Origin: DSUN01 sp035527715
GTDB taxonomy: Bacteria; Planctomycetota; PUPC01; DSUN01
Length of the DNA: 64,000 bases
Assembly (NCBI GenBank): GCA_035527715.1
Contig: DATKZY010000064.1
Span: forward strand, 7,081 to 71,080
Direction of reading: 5' to 3'
Within the stretch, counting starts at the first letter, position 1. The number at the start of each line of letters is the position of its first letter. Under the pieces are notes generated by a model that was given only the letters and a program-made list of their open reading frames with translations, did no database searches and was not told the origin of the DNA. This document shows, in pieces, positions 47,437 through 56,152 of this stretch. The position numbers were made by a program, and so were the translations under genes.

Positions 47437-49079
47437 CACGGTGCGGCCAATCTCTCGCATTGCTCGCCTTCGGCGCGCTTCACCTTGGGGCACTCGCCGG
47501 CGCGCAGGACCCTGCCTGGGACGCCGCTCAGGCGCGGGGGACGATCCACGCGGACTGCGGCCGAAGCGCCCGCAGACTCCTGCGCGGGTGGCTCGAGCAG
47601 AAGCAGGACGCGGAGACGCACCTCTACTCCCGAGAGGGAACGTGGGACTACCACAACGAGGCCGCCGACCACTACTCCTCCCTCGTCCTCATCGCCTTCT
47701 ACGTGGAGCCCGGGCTCATCGAGCGGGGCGGCGCGCTTCACAGCACGCTCGCCAGCTCGCAGCGCCTCTGCTCGACGCCATCGGGCATCCCCACCACCTA
47801 CGACCTCAAGCGCCGGGCTCAGGGCCGGGCCGCCAGCCTCGGCGAGCTGGCCGAGTGGCTGCGCGACGGGCTGGTGCGCATCGTCGAGGTCGTGGGCACG
47901 GAGAACGATTGGTTCCGCGAGATGGAGCGTCTCACCGATGCCCTGCTCGCCGAGGCGGAGCGGCGCGGCGGCATGTTCGCGGCGTTTCGCGGGCACGAGG
48001 CGGCGGGGAGCATCCTCCAGACGCTCGCCCGCCTCTACGCGCTGTCGGCGAAGGAGCCTCACCTCCGCGCGGCGGAAGAGCTGGCCGACGCGTTTCTGCT
48101 GGAGCCTCGACACGCCATCGGGCAGGTGAGATTCGGCGACCACGGCTGCGAACTCGTCCCAGGGTTGGCCGAGCTCTTCGCACTCGAGTGCCAGCTCGCC
48201 CGCCCCAAGGCGAAAGCCTACCAGAAGCCGCTCCAGCGTCTCCTCGACCGCATCCTGGAGTCGGGCGCACATCCCGAGACCGGGCTCTTCTGTGAAAACG
48301 GAGGCCAGCCGCCCGACACCTGGGGCTACGTGCTCTTCGCCTACGAGAACTACGACCGGGCGACGGGGTCACATCTTCATTTCGCACTTAGCCGCCAAGT
48401 GCCAAATGAAGATGTGACCCCGGGCCGCTACAGGGCAGCCATCGAGAAGCCCCTCCGCTGGCTCGCCCGCAACCGCGCCAGCTATCCCGCCCTGCGAAGC
48501 TCTCTTTGGCCCCGCTCCTCCAGCAGCGACGACTGGAGCGACTCCTACGAGAGCATGATCGTCCTCTGGAACCGATTCCCCCGTGTCGAGGGGGCCTTCG
48601 AGTGGCTCGACTGGGCCACGCTCCAGCACGTCCACCGCCGCCACCCCGACCGCGAGTACGGGCCATTCACCGGCGGGCACTTCGACGGCAGCACGGGGCG
48701 CACGCTCGTGCTCCACATGATGGCGTGCTCGCAGGGCGTGCGCTGCGTGCCATTCACCGAGGGCCTGCGCCTCGGCGGCGTGCAGCGCGACGGCACGTTG
48801 TTCCTGGTGCTGGACTCGGATGTCGCGTGGCGTGGCCGCCTGCGCTTCGACGGCCCGCGCGCCGAGCACAAGGGCGCAAGGCTCGACTGGGCGCGCATCA
48901 ACGAGATGCCCCAGTGGTTCGTCGCGCGGCCGCGGGGGAAGTACTCCGTCGCCATCGGCGCCGCGGAGCCGGCGACGCTCACCGGCTCCCAGCTCAGCGA
49001 CGGCCTCGAGGTCGCTGTTGAGCCGCGCAAGCCCTGTCGCATCCTCGTGAAGCCCCTCTCTCTCCCCGGGCCGCCGTGA
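47433..49079 (+). CDS. Secreted alpha/alpha-toroid protein, palindrome insert
   Basis: 548 residues, signal peptide (LALLAFGALHLGALAGAQ). Predicted helical toroid with repeated W-L-x-x-x-x-x-Y helices, e.g. WDYHNEAADHYSSLVLIAFY and WGYVLFAYENYDRA, then a C-terminal beta part. This is the build of many glycan-processing hydrolases and lyases; no specific family recognised. Translationally coupled to the lyase gene. Residues ~311-330 (GSHLHFALSRQVPNEDVTP) are encoded by a 59-bp near-perfect palindrome that looks foreign to the fold. Confidence 0.6.
   Translation: MTRCGQSLALLAFGALHLGALAGAQDPAWDAAQARGTIHADCGRSARRLLRGWLEQKQDAETHLYSREGTWDYHNEAADHYSSLVLIAFYVEPGLIERGGALHSTLASSQRLCSTPSGIPTTYDLKRRAQGRAASLGELAEWLRDGLVRIVEVVGTENDWFREMERLTDALLAEAERRGGMFAAFRGHEAAGSILQTLARLYALSAKEPHLRAAEELADAFLLEPRHAIGQVRFGDHGCELVPGLAELFALECQLARPKAKAYQKPLQRLLDRILESGAHPETGLFCENGGQPPDTWGYVLFAYENYDRATGSHLHFALSRQVPNEDVTPGRYRAAIEKPLRWLARNRASYPALRSSLWPRSSSSDDWSDSYESMIVLWNRFPRVEGAFEWLDWATLQHVHRRHPDREYGPFTGGHFDGSTGRTLVLHMMACSQGVRCVPFTEGLRLGGVQRDGTLFLVLDSDVAWRGRLRFDGPRAEHKGARLDWARINEMPQWFVARPRGKYSVAIGAAEPATLTGSQLSDGLEVAVEPRKPCRILVKPLSLPGPP
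48364..48422 (+). repeat. GGGGTCACATCTTC palindrome inside a gene
   Basis: Perfect 19-bp arms 48364-48382 and 48404-48422, then one C-C mismatch, then GCACTT/AAGTGC and a 7-base loop. It is translated without stop in frame. Outer ends GGGGTCA / TGACCCC are shared with 35949-36026. Confidence 0.85.
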
Positions 49080-49089
49080 GGAACAAGCC

Positions 49090-50172
49090 ATGAGCCGAAC
49101 CCGTCTCATCGCCTGTGTGTTTCTGCTCGCCAACACATTGGAGGCCGCCATGGGCGCAAGCACGAATGGACCGGAGCAAGCGGACGTGTTTCTGAGCGGC
49201 CAGGACGGCTGCCACACCTACCGCATCCCCGCACTCGTCGTCTCGAAGAAGGGCACGCTGCTGGCCTTCTGCGAGGGGCGGCGAAAGGGGCGTGGCGACG
49301 CGGGCGACATTGACATCGTGCTGAAGCGCTCGACCGACGGCGGCAAGACCTGGGGCACGATGCAGGTCGTGTGGGACGACGGGGCGAACACCATCGGCAA
49401 CCCCTGCCCCGTCGTGGACCGCGACACGGGCGCCATCTGGCTCCCCGTCACGCGGAATAACGACCGCGTGTTCGTCCTCAAGAGCGCGGACGATGGCGCG
49501 ACGTGGGAGAAGCCCGTCGAGATCACGAAGGACGTGAAGAAGCCCGAGTGGACCTGGTATGCGACCGGCCCGGGCCACGGCATCCAGCTCAAGAGCGGCC
49601 GCCTGCTCATCCCCTGCGACCACCGCGACCCCACGCTGCCGCCGCCAAGAGGCCGACAGGACATCACCCGCTCGCACGTCATCTACAGCGACGATGGCGG
49701 GGCGACCTGGAAGCTCGGCGGCGCCGTGGCCCCAAAGACCAACGAGTGCGAGGCCGTCGAGCTGAGCGACGGCTCGCTCTATCTGAACATGCGGAACAAC
49801 TTCGGCAAGGCCCGCCGCGCTATCGCCCACAGCAAGGACGCCGGGCTGACGTGGTCGGACGTTGCCTTCGACGACGCACTCGTGTGCCCCACGTGCCAGG
49901 CGAGCGTCGTGCGCTGCGGCGCCGCCATTCTCTTCTCCAACCCCGCCAGCACGAAGCGCGAGAAGATGACCGTCCGCCTCAGCGCCGACGAGGGCAAGAC
50001 GTGGACCGCGAGCCGGCTGCTCCACGCGGGACCTGCGGCCTATTCTGACTTGTGCGTGCTGCCCGACGGCGCCATTGGCTGCCTCTACGAGCGAGGCGAC
50101 GCCCATCCCTACGAGAAGATCACCCTCGCCCGCTTCAGCCTCGACTGGCTGGTCACGGCGAAAGGGAAATGA
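49090..50172 (+). CDS. Exo-alpha-sialidase, GH33
   Basis: 360 residues with signal peptide (LIACVFLLANTLEAAMG). The sialidase YRIP motif holds Arg45. GRGDAGDID (69-75) offers the acid/base Asp, and Asp boxes include STDGGKTWGT, SADDGATWEK, SDDGGATWKL, SKDAGLTWSD and SADEGKTWTA. NECEAVELSDGSLY gives the conserved Glu, and AIGCLYERGD the Tyr-Glu region near the end. It should release terminal sialic acids from glycans outside the cytoplasm. Ten bases after the previous gene. Confidence 0.88.
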   Translation: MSRTRLIACVFLLANTLEAAMGASTNGPEQADVFLSGQDGCHTYRIPALVVSKKGTLLAFCEGRRKGRGDAGDIDIVLKRSTDGGKTWGTMQVVWDDGANTIGNPCPVVDRDTGAIWLPVTRNNDRVFVLKSADDGATWEKPVEITKDVKKPEWTWYATGPGHGIQLKSGRLLIPCDHRDPTLPPPRGRQDITRSHVIYSDDGGATWKLGGAVAPKTNECEAVELSDGSLYLNMRNNFGKARRAIAHSKDAGLTWSDVAFDDALVCPTCQASVVRCGAAILFSNPASTKREKMTVRLSADEGKTWTASRLLHAGPAAYSDLCVLPDGAIGCLYERGDAHPYEKITLARFSLDWLVTAKGK

Positions 50173-50194
50173 CGTGAAAAGGAGGCATACGAAG

Positions 50195-51499
50195 ATGCGG
50201 AAACTTGCGGCGGTTGCGTTCCTGGCGCTTGGCGTTCTGAACCTCGGCGTGGCGGGACAGCCCGCGGCGCCGTTTGCGTTGGAGAACGCGTTCGCGGTCC
50301 TCGAGGGGCGGAAGATCCCCGACGGGCGGCTCTACGCGCCGTTCTACCTCGGCGTCATCGGGCCGCACGCCGTCGTCGCCCAGGGCACGGTCTTCGTCAC
50401 GTTCCAGAACGCCCACGGCCGGCCCATCGTCATGGCCTACCGCCCCGACACGAAGGCCTGGTCGTCGCCCGTCAAGGCGGCCGACTTCGGCCTGGAGACC
50501 GACGACCACGGCAACCCCGCCCTCGGCATTGACCGCCAGGGCCGCCTGCACGTCTTCTACGGCTGCCACGGCGGCGCGATGCGCCACGCCCGCAGCACGA
50601 AGCCCTACGACCTCACGGCGTGGGAGGAGCAGCCCTCGCCCGTGCGCAACGCCACGTATCCGCAGGTCATTCGCCTGGCCGACGGCACGCTCGCGCTGAT
50701 GTACCGCGCGGGCGGCCACCCCGCCCCGTGGTCGCTCCAGCTCAGCAAGGACGACGGCCGCACCTGGTCGCCCGCCGAGCGCGTGATCGAGATGCGCAAG
50801 GCGCCGCCCGACCCGCTCGCCTGCGCCTATGTCTGCTTCCTGCCCGGCGCGGACGCCCGCACGATCCACTGCTTCTGGAACCACAAGGACGACAACGCGG
50901 CCCGCGTCTCCGCCACCCGCCCGCATCCCTGGCGGCCGCTGAAGTACCCCGGCCTGCACGAGGCGGTCTACCGCTACAACGTCTACTACATCCGCCGCGA
51001 CGCCGACGGGACGTGGAGGAACGCGGCGGGCGAGGCCGTCGCCCTGCCCGTGAGCAAGGCCGAGGCCGACGCCAAGTGCCTGGCCTACGACTCGGGCGAC
51101 GAGTTCACCTTCGTCGGCTCGAACGTCGCCGTGGACAAGGCCGACCGCCCCTACGTCCGCTTCGGCACGGGCGTGATGGACTGGGTGCGGCTGGGCAAGG
51201 AGCCCGAGGGCGCCGAGAAGTCCAAGGCCATCATCGTCCCGCGGACCGATCGCTTTGCGGCCTTCGCCGACGGCAAGTGGCAGGTGACGCGCGAGCTGCC
51301 GGGCGACTGGCCGGCCGACGTGCGGCGCATCGTCGTCGCGCCCGGCTCCCTCGCCCACGGCGACGAGTGGCCCGGCGGCCACTGGTTCATCACGGCCTCC
51401 CGACGCCCCACGAAGCCCGGCGTGGGCTGCGCCGTTCTCCTCCTTCACGACGAGGCCGGCTTCGCCACCAGTGAGGGCGGCCCGGCGCTTGTTAAGTGA
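50195..51499 (+). CDS. Secreted BNR_4-type propeller (possible polysaccharide lyase)
   Basis: 434 residues with signal peptide (LAAVAFLALGVLNLGVAG). Blade motifs such as GNPALGIDRQGRLHVFYG, YPQVIRLADGTLALMYR and SKDDGRTWSPAERV mark a BNR_4-type beta-propeller, the fold used by PL24/PL25 ulvan lyases. HGGAMRHARS and the Tyr-rich YRYNVYYIRR may form the active site, an inference. GGAGG precedes ATG at 50195; the GTG at 50174 lies upstream of that site and is rejected. Confidence 0.7.
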   Translation: MRKLAAVAFLALGVLNLGVAGQPAAPFALENAFAVLEGRKIPDGRLYAPFYLGVIGPHAVVAQGTVFVTFQNAHGRPIVMAYRPDTKAWSSPVKAADFGLETDDHGNPALGIDRQGRLHVFYGCHGGAMRHARSTKPYDLTAWEEQPSPVRNATYPQVIRLADGTLALMYRAGGHPAPWSLQLSKDDGRTWSPAERVIEMRKAPPDPLACAYVCFLPGADARTIHCFWNHKDDNAARVSATRPHPWRPLKYPGLHEAVYRYNVYYIRRDADGTWRNAAGEAVALPVSKAEADAKCLAYDSGDEFTFVGSNVAVDKADRPYVRFGTGVMDWVRLGKEPEGAEKSKAIIVPRTDRFAAFADGKWQVTRELPGDWPADVRRIVVAPGSLAHGDEWPGGHWFITASRRPTKPGVGCAVLLLHDEAGFATSEGGPALVK

Positions 51500-51524
51500 C
51501 CCACCCACGTCGCAGGAGCGCCTG

Positions 51525-52838
51525 ATGCCGTCCAGAAGCCCATCGCCTTCCTCCTACGAGATCCGCGGCCCCGAGACGCGCCGGGAGCTCATGGCCCTCG
51601 CCGACCTCTATGGCAAGGCGTTCGGCCAATACCAGCGCCTCTATGACCTGTTCCTCGACAAGCACTTCCACCAGATGCCGCGCGAGCAGTGGCGCCTCTC
51701 GCGCGCGATGTGGACGCCCGACGGCTCGCCTGTGGCCCTCGTGCGCATCTGCGACCGCACGATGCGCCTGGGCGCGGCGATGCTCCGCGTGGCCGGCATC
51801 GGCGACGTGTGCACCCACCCCACGCTCCGCAAGCGCGGCCTCCTGCGCATGCTCTTCACCCACGTCAACCGGTTCCTGCGCGACGAGGGCTACGACCTCT
51901 CCCTCCTCTTCGGAATCCCCGACTTCTACGACAAGTTCGGCTACGTCACCGGCGTGTCCAACGGCACGCTCCAGCTCCCGCGACGGCAGGCGGCCCGGCT
52001 CAGCGGCCCGTACACCGGCCGCCACATTCGCCGGGCCGACGCAAGGGCCATCGCAAGACTCTTCCGCGACGACCTCGCCATCCGCGACGGCGCGATGGCA
52101 CGCTGGGGCGACGCCTGGCTCAAGCTGGCCGTGCGCGAGAAGCTCTGCCGCGTGCTCGCCGACGCGAAGGGCCGCCTCCGCGCCTACTACCGCGCTCGCA
52201 CCGACGGCGACGCGCTGGTCCTCACCGAGGTCAGCCTCGGCCGCAAGCCCGATCAGCCCGGCGTCCTGTCGGTCCTTGCCGACATGGCGAAAGTGGCCAG
52301 GGCGTGCGAGAAGCCGAGCCTCCGGTTCGAGCTGGACCCCGCCCACCCGATCGGCCGCTTCTGCGTGGCCGACGGCTGCGAGGTCCGCTGGTGGATCGGC
52401 CACCGCGGCGGCGCCATGGCCCGCATCACGCACCTCGAGAACCTCTGTCACCACATGGCACCCGAGTGGGAACGCCTCCTCGCCGCCCGGTGGCACAGGC
52501 TTCCAGCCTGTGCTGGCCAGCGGAGGGCCACAGGCAAGATGCCTGTGCCACCTGAGTGGAGCGGCCGCCTGCGCCTCAAGACCGACATCGGCGCCGTGGA
52601 CCTCGCCATCACCCGCGGCAAGGTTGAAGTTGTGGGCAGGGCGTCCCTGCCCCGCGAACCCGCCCCTGCCGCCATCGCCGCCGACCAGGACAAGCTTTGC
52701 CGCCTCGTCCTCGGCTTCCACTCCCCGGCCGCGGCCGTCTTCCTCGGCGAGGCCCGCATCACGGCCGCCGCCCGGCCTCTAGCCGACGCCCTGTTCCCGG
52801 CCCGTTCCCTTGTCTTCTTCCCCTACGACCGCTTCTGA
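51525..52838 (+). CDS. Eis-like GNAT acetyltransferase with SCP2-like tail
   Basis: 437 residues, cytoplasmic. GNAT domain about 15-150 with acetyl-CoA loop THPTLRKRGLLRMLF (R-x-x-G-x-x). A second GNAT-like half reaches ~300, then an SCP2-like C-terminal part (GCEVRWWIGHRGGAMARIT), the layout of the Eis family. Acceptor unknown. GCAGGAG precedes ATG at 51525. The SCP2-like part is interrupted by WHRLPACAG ... ATGKMPVPP, coded by the palindrome 52489-52552. A second short hairpin (52634-52652) lies in it too. Confidence 0.75.
   Translation: MPSRSPSPSSYEIRGPETRRELMALADLYGKAFGQYQRLYDLFLDKHFHQMPREQWRLSRAMWTPDGSPVALVRICDRTMRLGAAMLRVAGIGDVCTHPTLRKRGLLRMLFTHVNRFLRDEGYDLSLLFGIPDFYDKFGYVTGVSNGTLQLPRRQAARLSGPYTGRHIRRADARAIARLFRDDLAIRDGAMARWGDAWLKLAVREKLCRVLADAKGRLRAYYRARTDGDALVLTEVSLGRKPDQPGVLSVLADMAKVARACEKPSLRFELDPAHPIGRFCVADGCEVRWWIGHRGGAMARITHLENLCHHMAPEWERLLAARWHRLPACAGQRRATGKMPVPPEWSGRLRLKTDIGAVDLAITRGKVEVVGRASLPREPAPAAIAADQDKLCRLVLGFHSPAAAVFLGEARITAAARPLADALFPARSLVFFPYDRF
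52489..52552 (+). repeat. GGTGGCACAGGC palindromic element inside a gene
   Basis: 64 bp. Outer arms GGTGGCACAGGC / GCCTGTGCCACC are perfect over 12 bp; inner hairpins are GCACAGGC-TTCCA-GCCTGTGC and CACAGGC-AAGAT-GCCTGTG, joined by TGGCC/GGCCA. In frame in the acetyltransferase gene. Confidence 0.8.
52634..52652 (+). repeat. Short GGGCAGGG hairpin inside the same gene
   Basis: GGGCAGGG-CGT-CCCTGCCC, perfect 8-bp arms, translated as GRASLP. Possibly the remnant of another palindromic family. Confidence 0.45.
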
Positions 52839-52854
52839 GCGGAAGGGCCCGCGA

Positions 52855-53988
52855 ATGACGTCGAGAGAACGCATGCTCGTCGCGATGCGCAACGGCCAGC
52901 CCGATTGCGTGCCCGCCGCGCCCGACATGTCGAACATGATCCCCAGCCGCCTCACGGGCAAGCCGTTCTGGGACATCTATCTCTACCACGACCCGCCGCT
53001 GTGGATGGCCTATCTCGAAACCGTGACCCACTTCGGCCACGACGGCTGGCTCGCCGGCCTGCCCTACCAGCTCGACTGCGACCTCGAGGAGGCCGAGGGC
53101 AAGCCTGTGTGGCAGGAGGCCATCGTCGAGCGCCGCCCCGATCGCCTCTACACCCGCTTCCACGCAGAGACCGACGGCAAGACGCAGTGGAGCGACTGGT
53201 GCAACGCCTACTACATAGACAACCCATCCACCCACGGCCTCCCCCTCGCCAAGGTCGGCCTGCCCACCGACCCGCCCACGCGCTGGGAAGACGTCGAGCG
53301 GCGGACTCACTACAAAGGCATGGAAGCCTTCTACACGGCCCGCGAGAGGATGGGCGACCGCGGGGTCGTGCTACCGAGCGTCGGCCTGCCCGGCCTCGCC
53401 CAGCGGCCCGAGGCCGTCTACGAATACTACGACAGCCCCTCGAACGTCATCGCTCGCTGCGAGCAGCAGCGCGAGCGCACGGTCCGCCGCACCCGCGAGC
53501 TGGTCACGCACAAGCCCGACGCCATTCTCATCGGCATGTCGGGCCACATGATCTGGAACCCCGAGCCGATCTTCCGCGTGCTCTCACTGCCCGCGCTTCA
53601 GGAGGTCACGGCCATCTGCAAGGCCGCGGGCGTGGTGAGCCAGATCCACTGCTGCGGCCCCGAGCGTGCCCTCGTGAAGATGGCCGCCGAGGAGAGCGAC
53701 CTCGACAGCATCAACCCGCTGGAAATCCCCCCGATGGGCGACTGCGACCTGGCCCGACTCAAGCGCGAGTTCGGCACCAGGATCAGCCTGATGGGCAACC
53801 TCCACACCACCGAGGTCATGCTCAGGGGCACGCCCGACGACGTCCGCCGAGCCTCGAGGCGGGCCATTGACGACGCCGCGGACGGCGGCGGCTTCATCCT
53901 CTCCACCGGCGACCAGTGCGGCCGCGACACGCCCGACGAGAACATCCTCGCGATGATCGACACCGCACGAACGTATGGGAGGTACTGA
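52855..53988 (+). CDS. UroD-superfamily protein
   Basis: 377 residues, cytoplasmic TIM barrel of the uroporphyrinogen decarboxylase superfamily. The family start SRERMLVAMRNGQPDCVP is followed by a late HCCGPERALVKMAAEESD and a C-terminal GFILSTGDQCGRDTPDENI. The branch with these features includes methyltransferase-like and uncharacterised proteins, so haem synthesis should not be assumed. GGAAGGG precedes ATG at 52855. The next gene starts 2 bases after its stop. A second copy of its 3' end is left at 55541-55660. Confidence 0.8.
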   Translation: MTSRERMLVAMRNGQPDCVPAAPDMSNMIPSRLTGKPFWDIYLYHDPPLWMAYLETVTHFGHDGWLAGLPYQLDCDLEEAEGKPVWQEAIVERRPDRLYTRFHAETDGKTQWSDWCNAYYIDNPSTHGLPLAKVGLPTDPPTRWEDVERRTHYKGMEAFYTARERMGDRGVVLPSVGLPGLAQRPEAVYEYYDSPSNVIARCEQQRERTVRRTRELVTHKPDAILIGMSGHMIWNPEPIFRVLSLPALQEVTAICKAAGVVSQIHCCGPERALVKMAAEESDLDSINPLEIPPMGDCDLARLKREFGTRISLMGNLHTTEVMLRGTPDDVRRASRRAIDDAADGGGFILSTGDQCGRDTPDENILAMIDTARTYGRY

Positions 53989-53990
53989 CC

Positions 53991-55535
53991 ATGACCAATG
54001 TCCAGGTCCGCCCCCTGTGGCTCCCGCCGGCTCTGCTCGTGGCCGCGCTGGCGGTGGCTCTGGCCGCGAACGCAGGAGAGAAGCCCCCAATGCCCGATGC
54101 CCCGCCCGAAGGCCTGGTCGTCTGCCCCGCGCCGCCCGAGGAGAAGCTCTCCGAGGACTTCGAGCTGACGGTCGGCGGCCGCAAGGTCCCGGTCTACTCC
54201 TGCCGCGTGTCGGCCATGCCCTTCAACCAGGTGTGGCCGGGCTATCAGAGGCCCCTCGACCAGACGGAGCTCGCCTCCTTCGCCTACTGGGACATGGCCA
54301 CTCCCGCGGCGGTGGAGATCATCTCGAAGCGGCAGGTCCAGTCGGTGATCGTCCGGCCTCTCTCCCGCGGCATCCAGCCGAAGGTCGAGGGGAATCGCGT
54401 CTCCTTGCGGCTGCCCGGCCCGGGCCACCTGGTCGTGGAGGTGAACGGCTGGCACCAGGCGCTGCACCTGTTCGTCAGTCCGCCGGAGAAGGACCCGCCA
54501 CGGCCGACCGACCCGGGCGTGCTGTACTTCGGCCCTGGGGTCCACCGGCCCGGGAAGATTCACATGGAGAGCAACCAGACCCTCTACGTTGCGGGCGGAG
54601 CCGTCGTCTACGGGGCGGTCGAGGCCACGGGCGCGTCGAACCTGAAGGTCCTGGGCCGCGGGATTCTCGACGCGAGCGGCTTCGAGCGGGGCAAGGGCGG
54701 CGGGAACCTTCGCTTCTCCGACTGCTCGGGCGTCGTCGTGGACGGGCCGGTGCTCCGCGACCCGGACGTCTGGTGCCTGAGCGCCTTCGGCTGCCGCGAC
54801 GTGGCGATCGCCAACGTGAAGCTCATCGGCCTCTGGCGCTACAACGCCGACGGCATTGACATCTGCAACAGCCAGGACGTGACGATCCGCGACTGCTTCG
54901 TCCGCTCCTTCGACGACAGCCTGGTCCTCAAGGGCCTCAAGGGCTCCAAGCGCTCGTTCGACGACCGGCCCGTCCGAAACGTCCTCGGCACGGGCTGCGT
55001 CATCTGGAACGATTGGGGGCGCGCCATCGAGATCGGCGCCGAGACCTGCGCTCCCGAGATAGACCACGTCATCTTCCGCGACTGCGACATCATCCGCACC
55101 GTCCACATCGCCATAGACATCCAGCACGGCGACCGCGCTGCCGTCCACGACATCACCTTCGAGAACATCCGCGTCGAACTTGACGAGTTCAACCCCCAGC
55201 CGCGCATGCAGGGGGGCCGCGACGCCCGCTACACCCTCAACCCCCAGGACCGCTACTGCCCGCACCTGCTCGTCATCGTGATCCGTCCGACGCCCTACTC
55301 GAAGGACACCCAGCGCGGCACCGTGCGGAACGTGGTCTTCAAGGACATCTCGGTCGCCGGGAAGCCGGTCCCGGCATCCGACTTCCGCGGCTTCGACCCC
55401 GACCACGGCGTCGATGGGATCACGATCGAGAACCTCCGTTTCAACGGTCGTCCCATCGGCGATGCTCGGGCGGCCCGCCTCACCATCGGCCCCCACGTGA
55501 AGGACGTGCGCTTCGTTGCGCCTCCTCCCCGGTGA
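53991..55535 (+). CDS. Secreted GH28-like beta-helix glycoside hydrolase
   Basis: 514 residues with signal peptide (ALLVAALAVALAANAGE). An N-terminal sandwich (~30-165) leads into a right-handed beta-helix. The active region reads YNADGIDICNSQDVTIRDCF then SFDDSLVLKG, giving Asp residues where GH28 has N-T-D and D-D. VLYFGPGVHRPGKIHM and QTLYVAGGAVVYGAV form the helix start. Likely target pectin or a related polymer. GGGAGG precedes ATG at 53991, inside the end of the UroD-like gene. Last gene of the array. Confidence 0.75.
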   Translation: MTNVQVRPLWLPPALLVAALAVALAANAGEKPPMPDAPPEGLVVCPAPPEEKLSEDFELTVGGRKVPVYSCRVSAMPFNQVWPGYQRPLDQTELASFAYWDMATPAAVEIISKRQVQSVIVRPLSRGIQPKVEGNRVSLRLPGPGHLVVEVNGWHQALHLFVSPPEKDPPRPTDPGVLYFGPGVHRPGKIHMESNQTLYVAGGAVVYGAVEATGASNLKVLGRGILDASGFERGKGGGNLRFSDCSGVVVDGPVLRDPDVWCLSAFGCRDVAIANVKLIGLWRYNADGIDICNSQDVTIRDCFVRSFDDSLVLKGLKGSKRSFDDRPVRNVLGTGCVIWNDWGRAIEIGAETCAPEIDHVIFRDCDIIRTVHIAIDIQHGDRAAVHDITFENIRVELDEFNPQPRMQGGRDARYTLNPQDRYCPHLLVIVIRPTPYSKDTQRGTVRNVVFKDISVAGKPVPASDFRGFDPDHGVDGITIENLRFNGRPIGDARAARLTIGPHVKDVRFVAPPPR

Positions 55536-55540
55536 GTCCT

Positions 55541-55660
55541 GACGACGCAGCGGCGGGCGGCGGCTTCATCCTCTCCACCGGCGACCAGTGCGGCCGCGAC
55601 ACGCCCGACGAGAACATCCTCGCGATGCTCGAGGTGGCGAGGGACTATGGGCGGTATTGA
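55541..55660 (+). pseudogene. 3' remnant of a UroD-like gene
   Basis: Reads DDAAAGGGFILSTGDQCGRD, TPDENILAMLEVARDYGRY, stop. It is homologous to the last 40 codons of the gene at 52855; 72 bases (55556-55627 and 53884-53955) are identical, after which the two diverge but still encode similar residues. There is no start and it begins five bases after the GH28-like stop. This is a leftover of a duplicated UroD-GH28 pair or of recombination between paralogues. Confidence 0.8.
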
Positions 55661-56152
55661 GGAACGTGATGCGTAACGCGTGACCCAGAGACGGCGAGCC
55701 ACGTGCAGGCCCGGGGCTCGCGCAATACGCGGCGAGCAGAAAAACGCGCTTGCGCCGGGCGATGAACGCGTCTACGATAGTTGACCGAAGAGCCGGCAGT
55801 CGCGTGCACGGCCGCTGTGCCGGGCTGGTTCCGGCTGCGCCGACGCGCAGCGTCGTGGAGACCGCAGGGGCACATGACCTCTCTCCCGGGATAAGCACCT
55901 GCCCCTCGCGAACGAAGAACACCACCCTGGCGGTTGGCCGTGGGCGCCGCGTGTGGGGATATCCCACGGGTGTGGCCGGATGCGACACGGCCCCCCGGTG
56001 GAAAGCATCGTGGCAAGAGGCCAACCCTTGCCGACACGCGACCTGCGGCGATTCGTGCAGTCGCTGCCTCAGTGGCACGCCAGTTGCTCTGGCAGTCCAG
56101 CGGAGGCGATGAGACGGGCCGGAATTCCCAGGGAGGGGCAGGAGGACCAGCG
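55661..56152. other. Long leader / intergenic region
   Basis: About 490 bases without a convincing gene. Begins with half of a GTGATGCGTAACGCGTGAC repeat, then a promoter (55750-55778), then ~370 transcribed bases with several short hairpins such as GTGGG-GATAT-CCCAC. An open frame from 55750 exists but has no ribosome-binding site. Confidence 0.5.
55750..55778 (+). promoter_or_regulatory. Candidate promoter with long leader
   Basis: TTGCGC at 55750-55755, 17-nt spacer, TACGAT at 55773-55778. If real, the gene at 56153 has a ~365-nt leader. Confidence 0.45.

Noticed and set aside
52855..53988. Haem biosynthesis uroporphyrinogen decarboxylase (hemE)
   Set aside because: Sequence fits the wider superfamily; context is a glycan array and no other haem gene is present.
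55750..56112. 120-codon frame with several Cys residues
   Set aside because: No ribosome-binding site, starts inside the promoter, composition like non-coding DNA.
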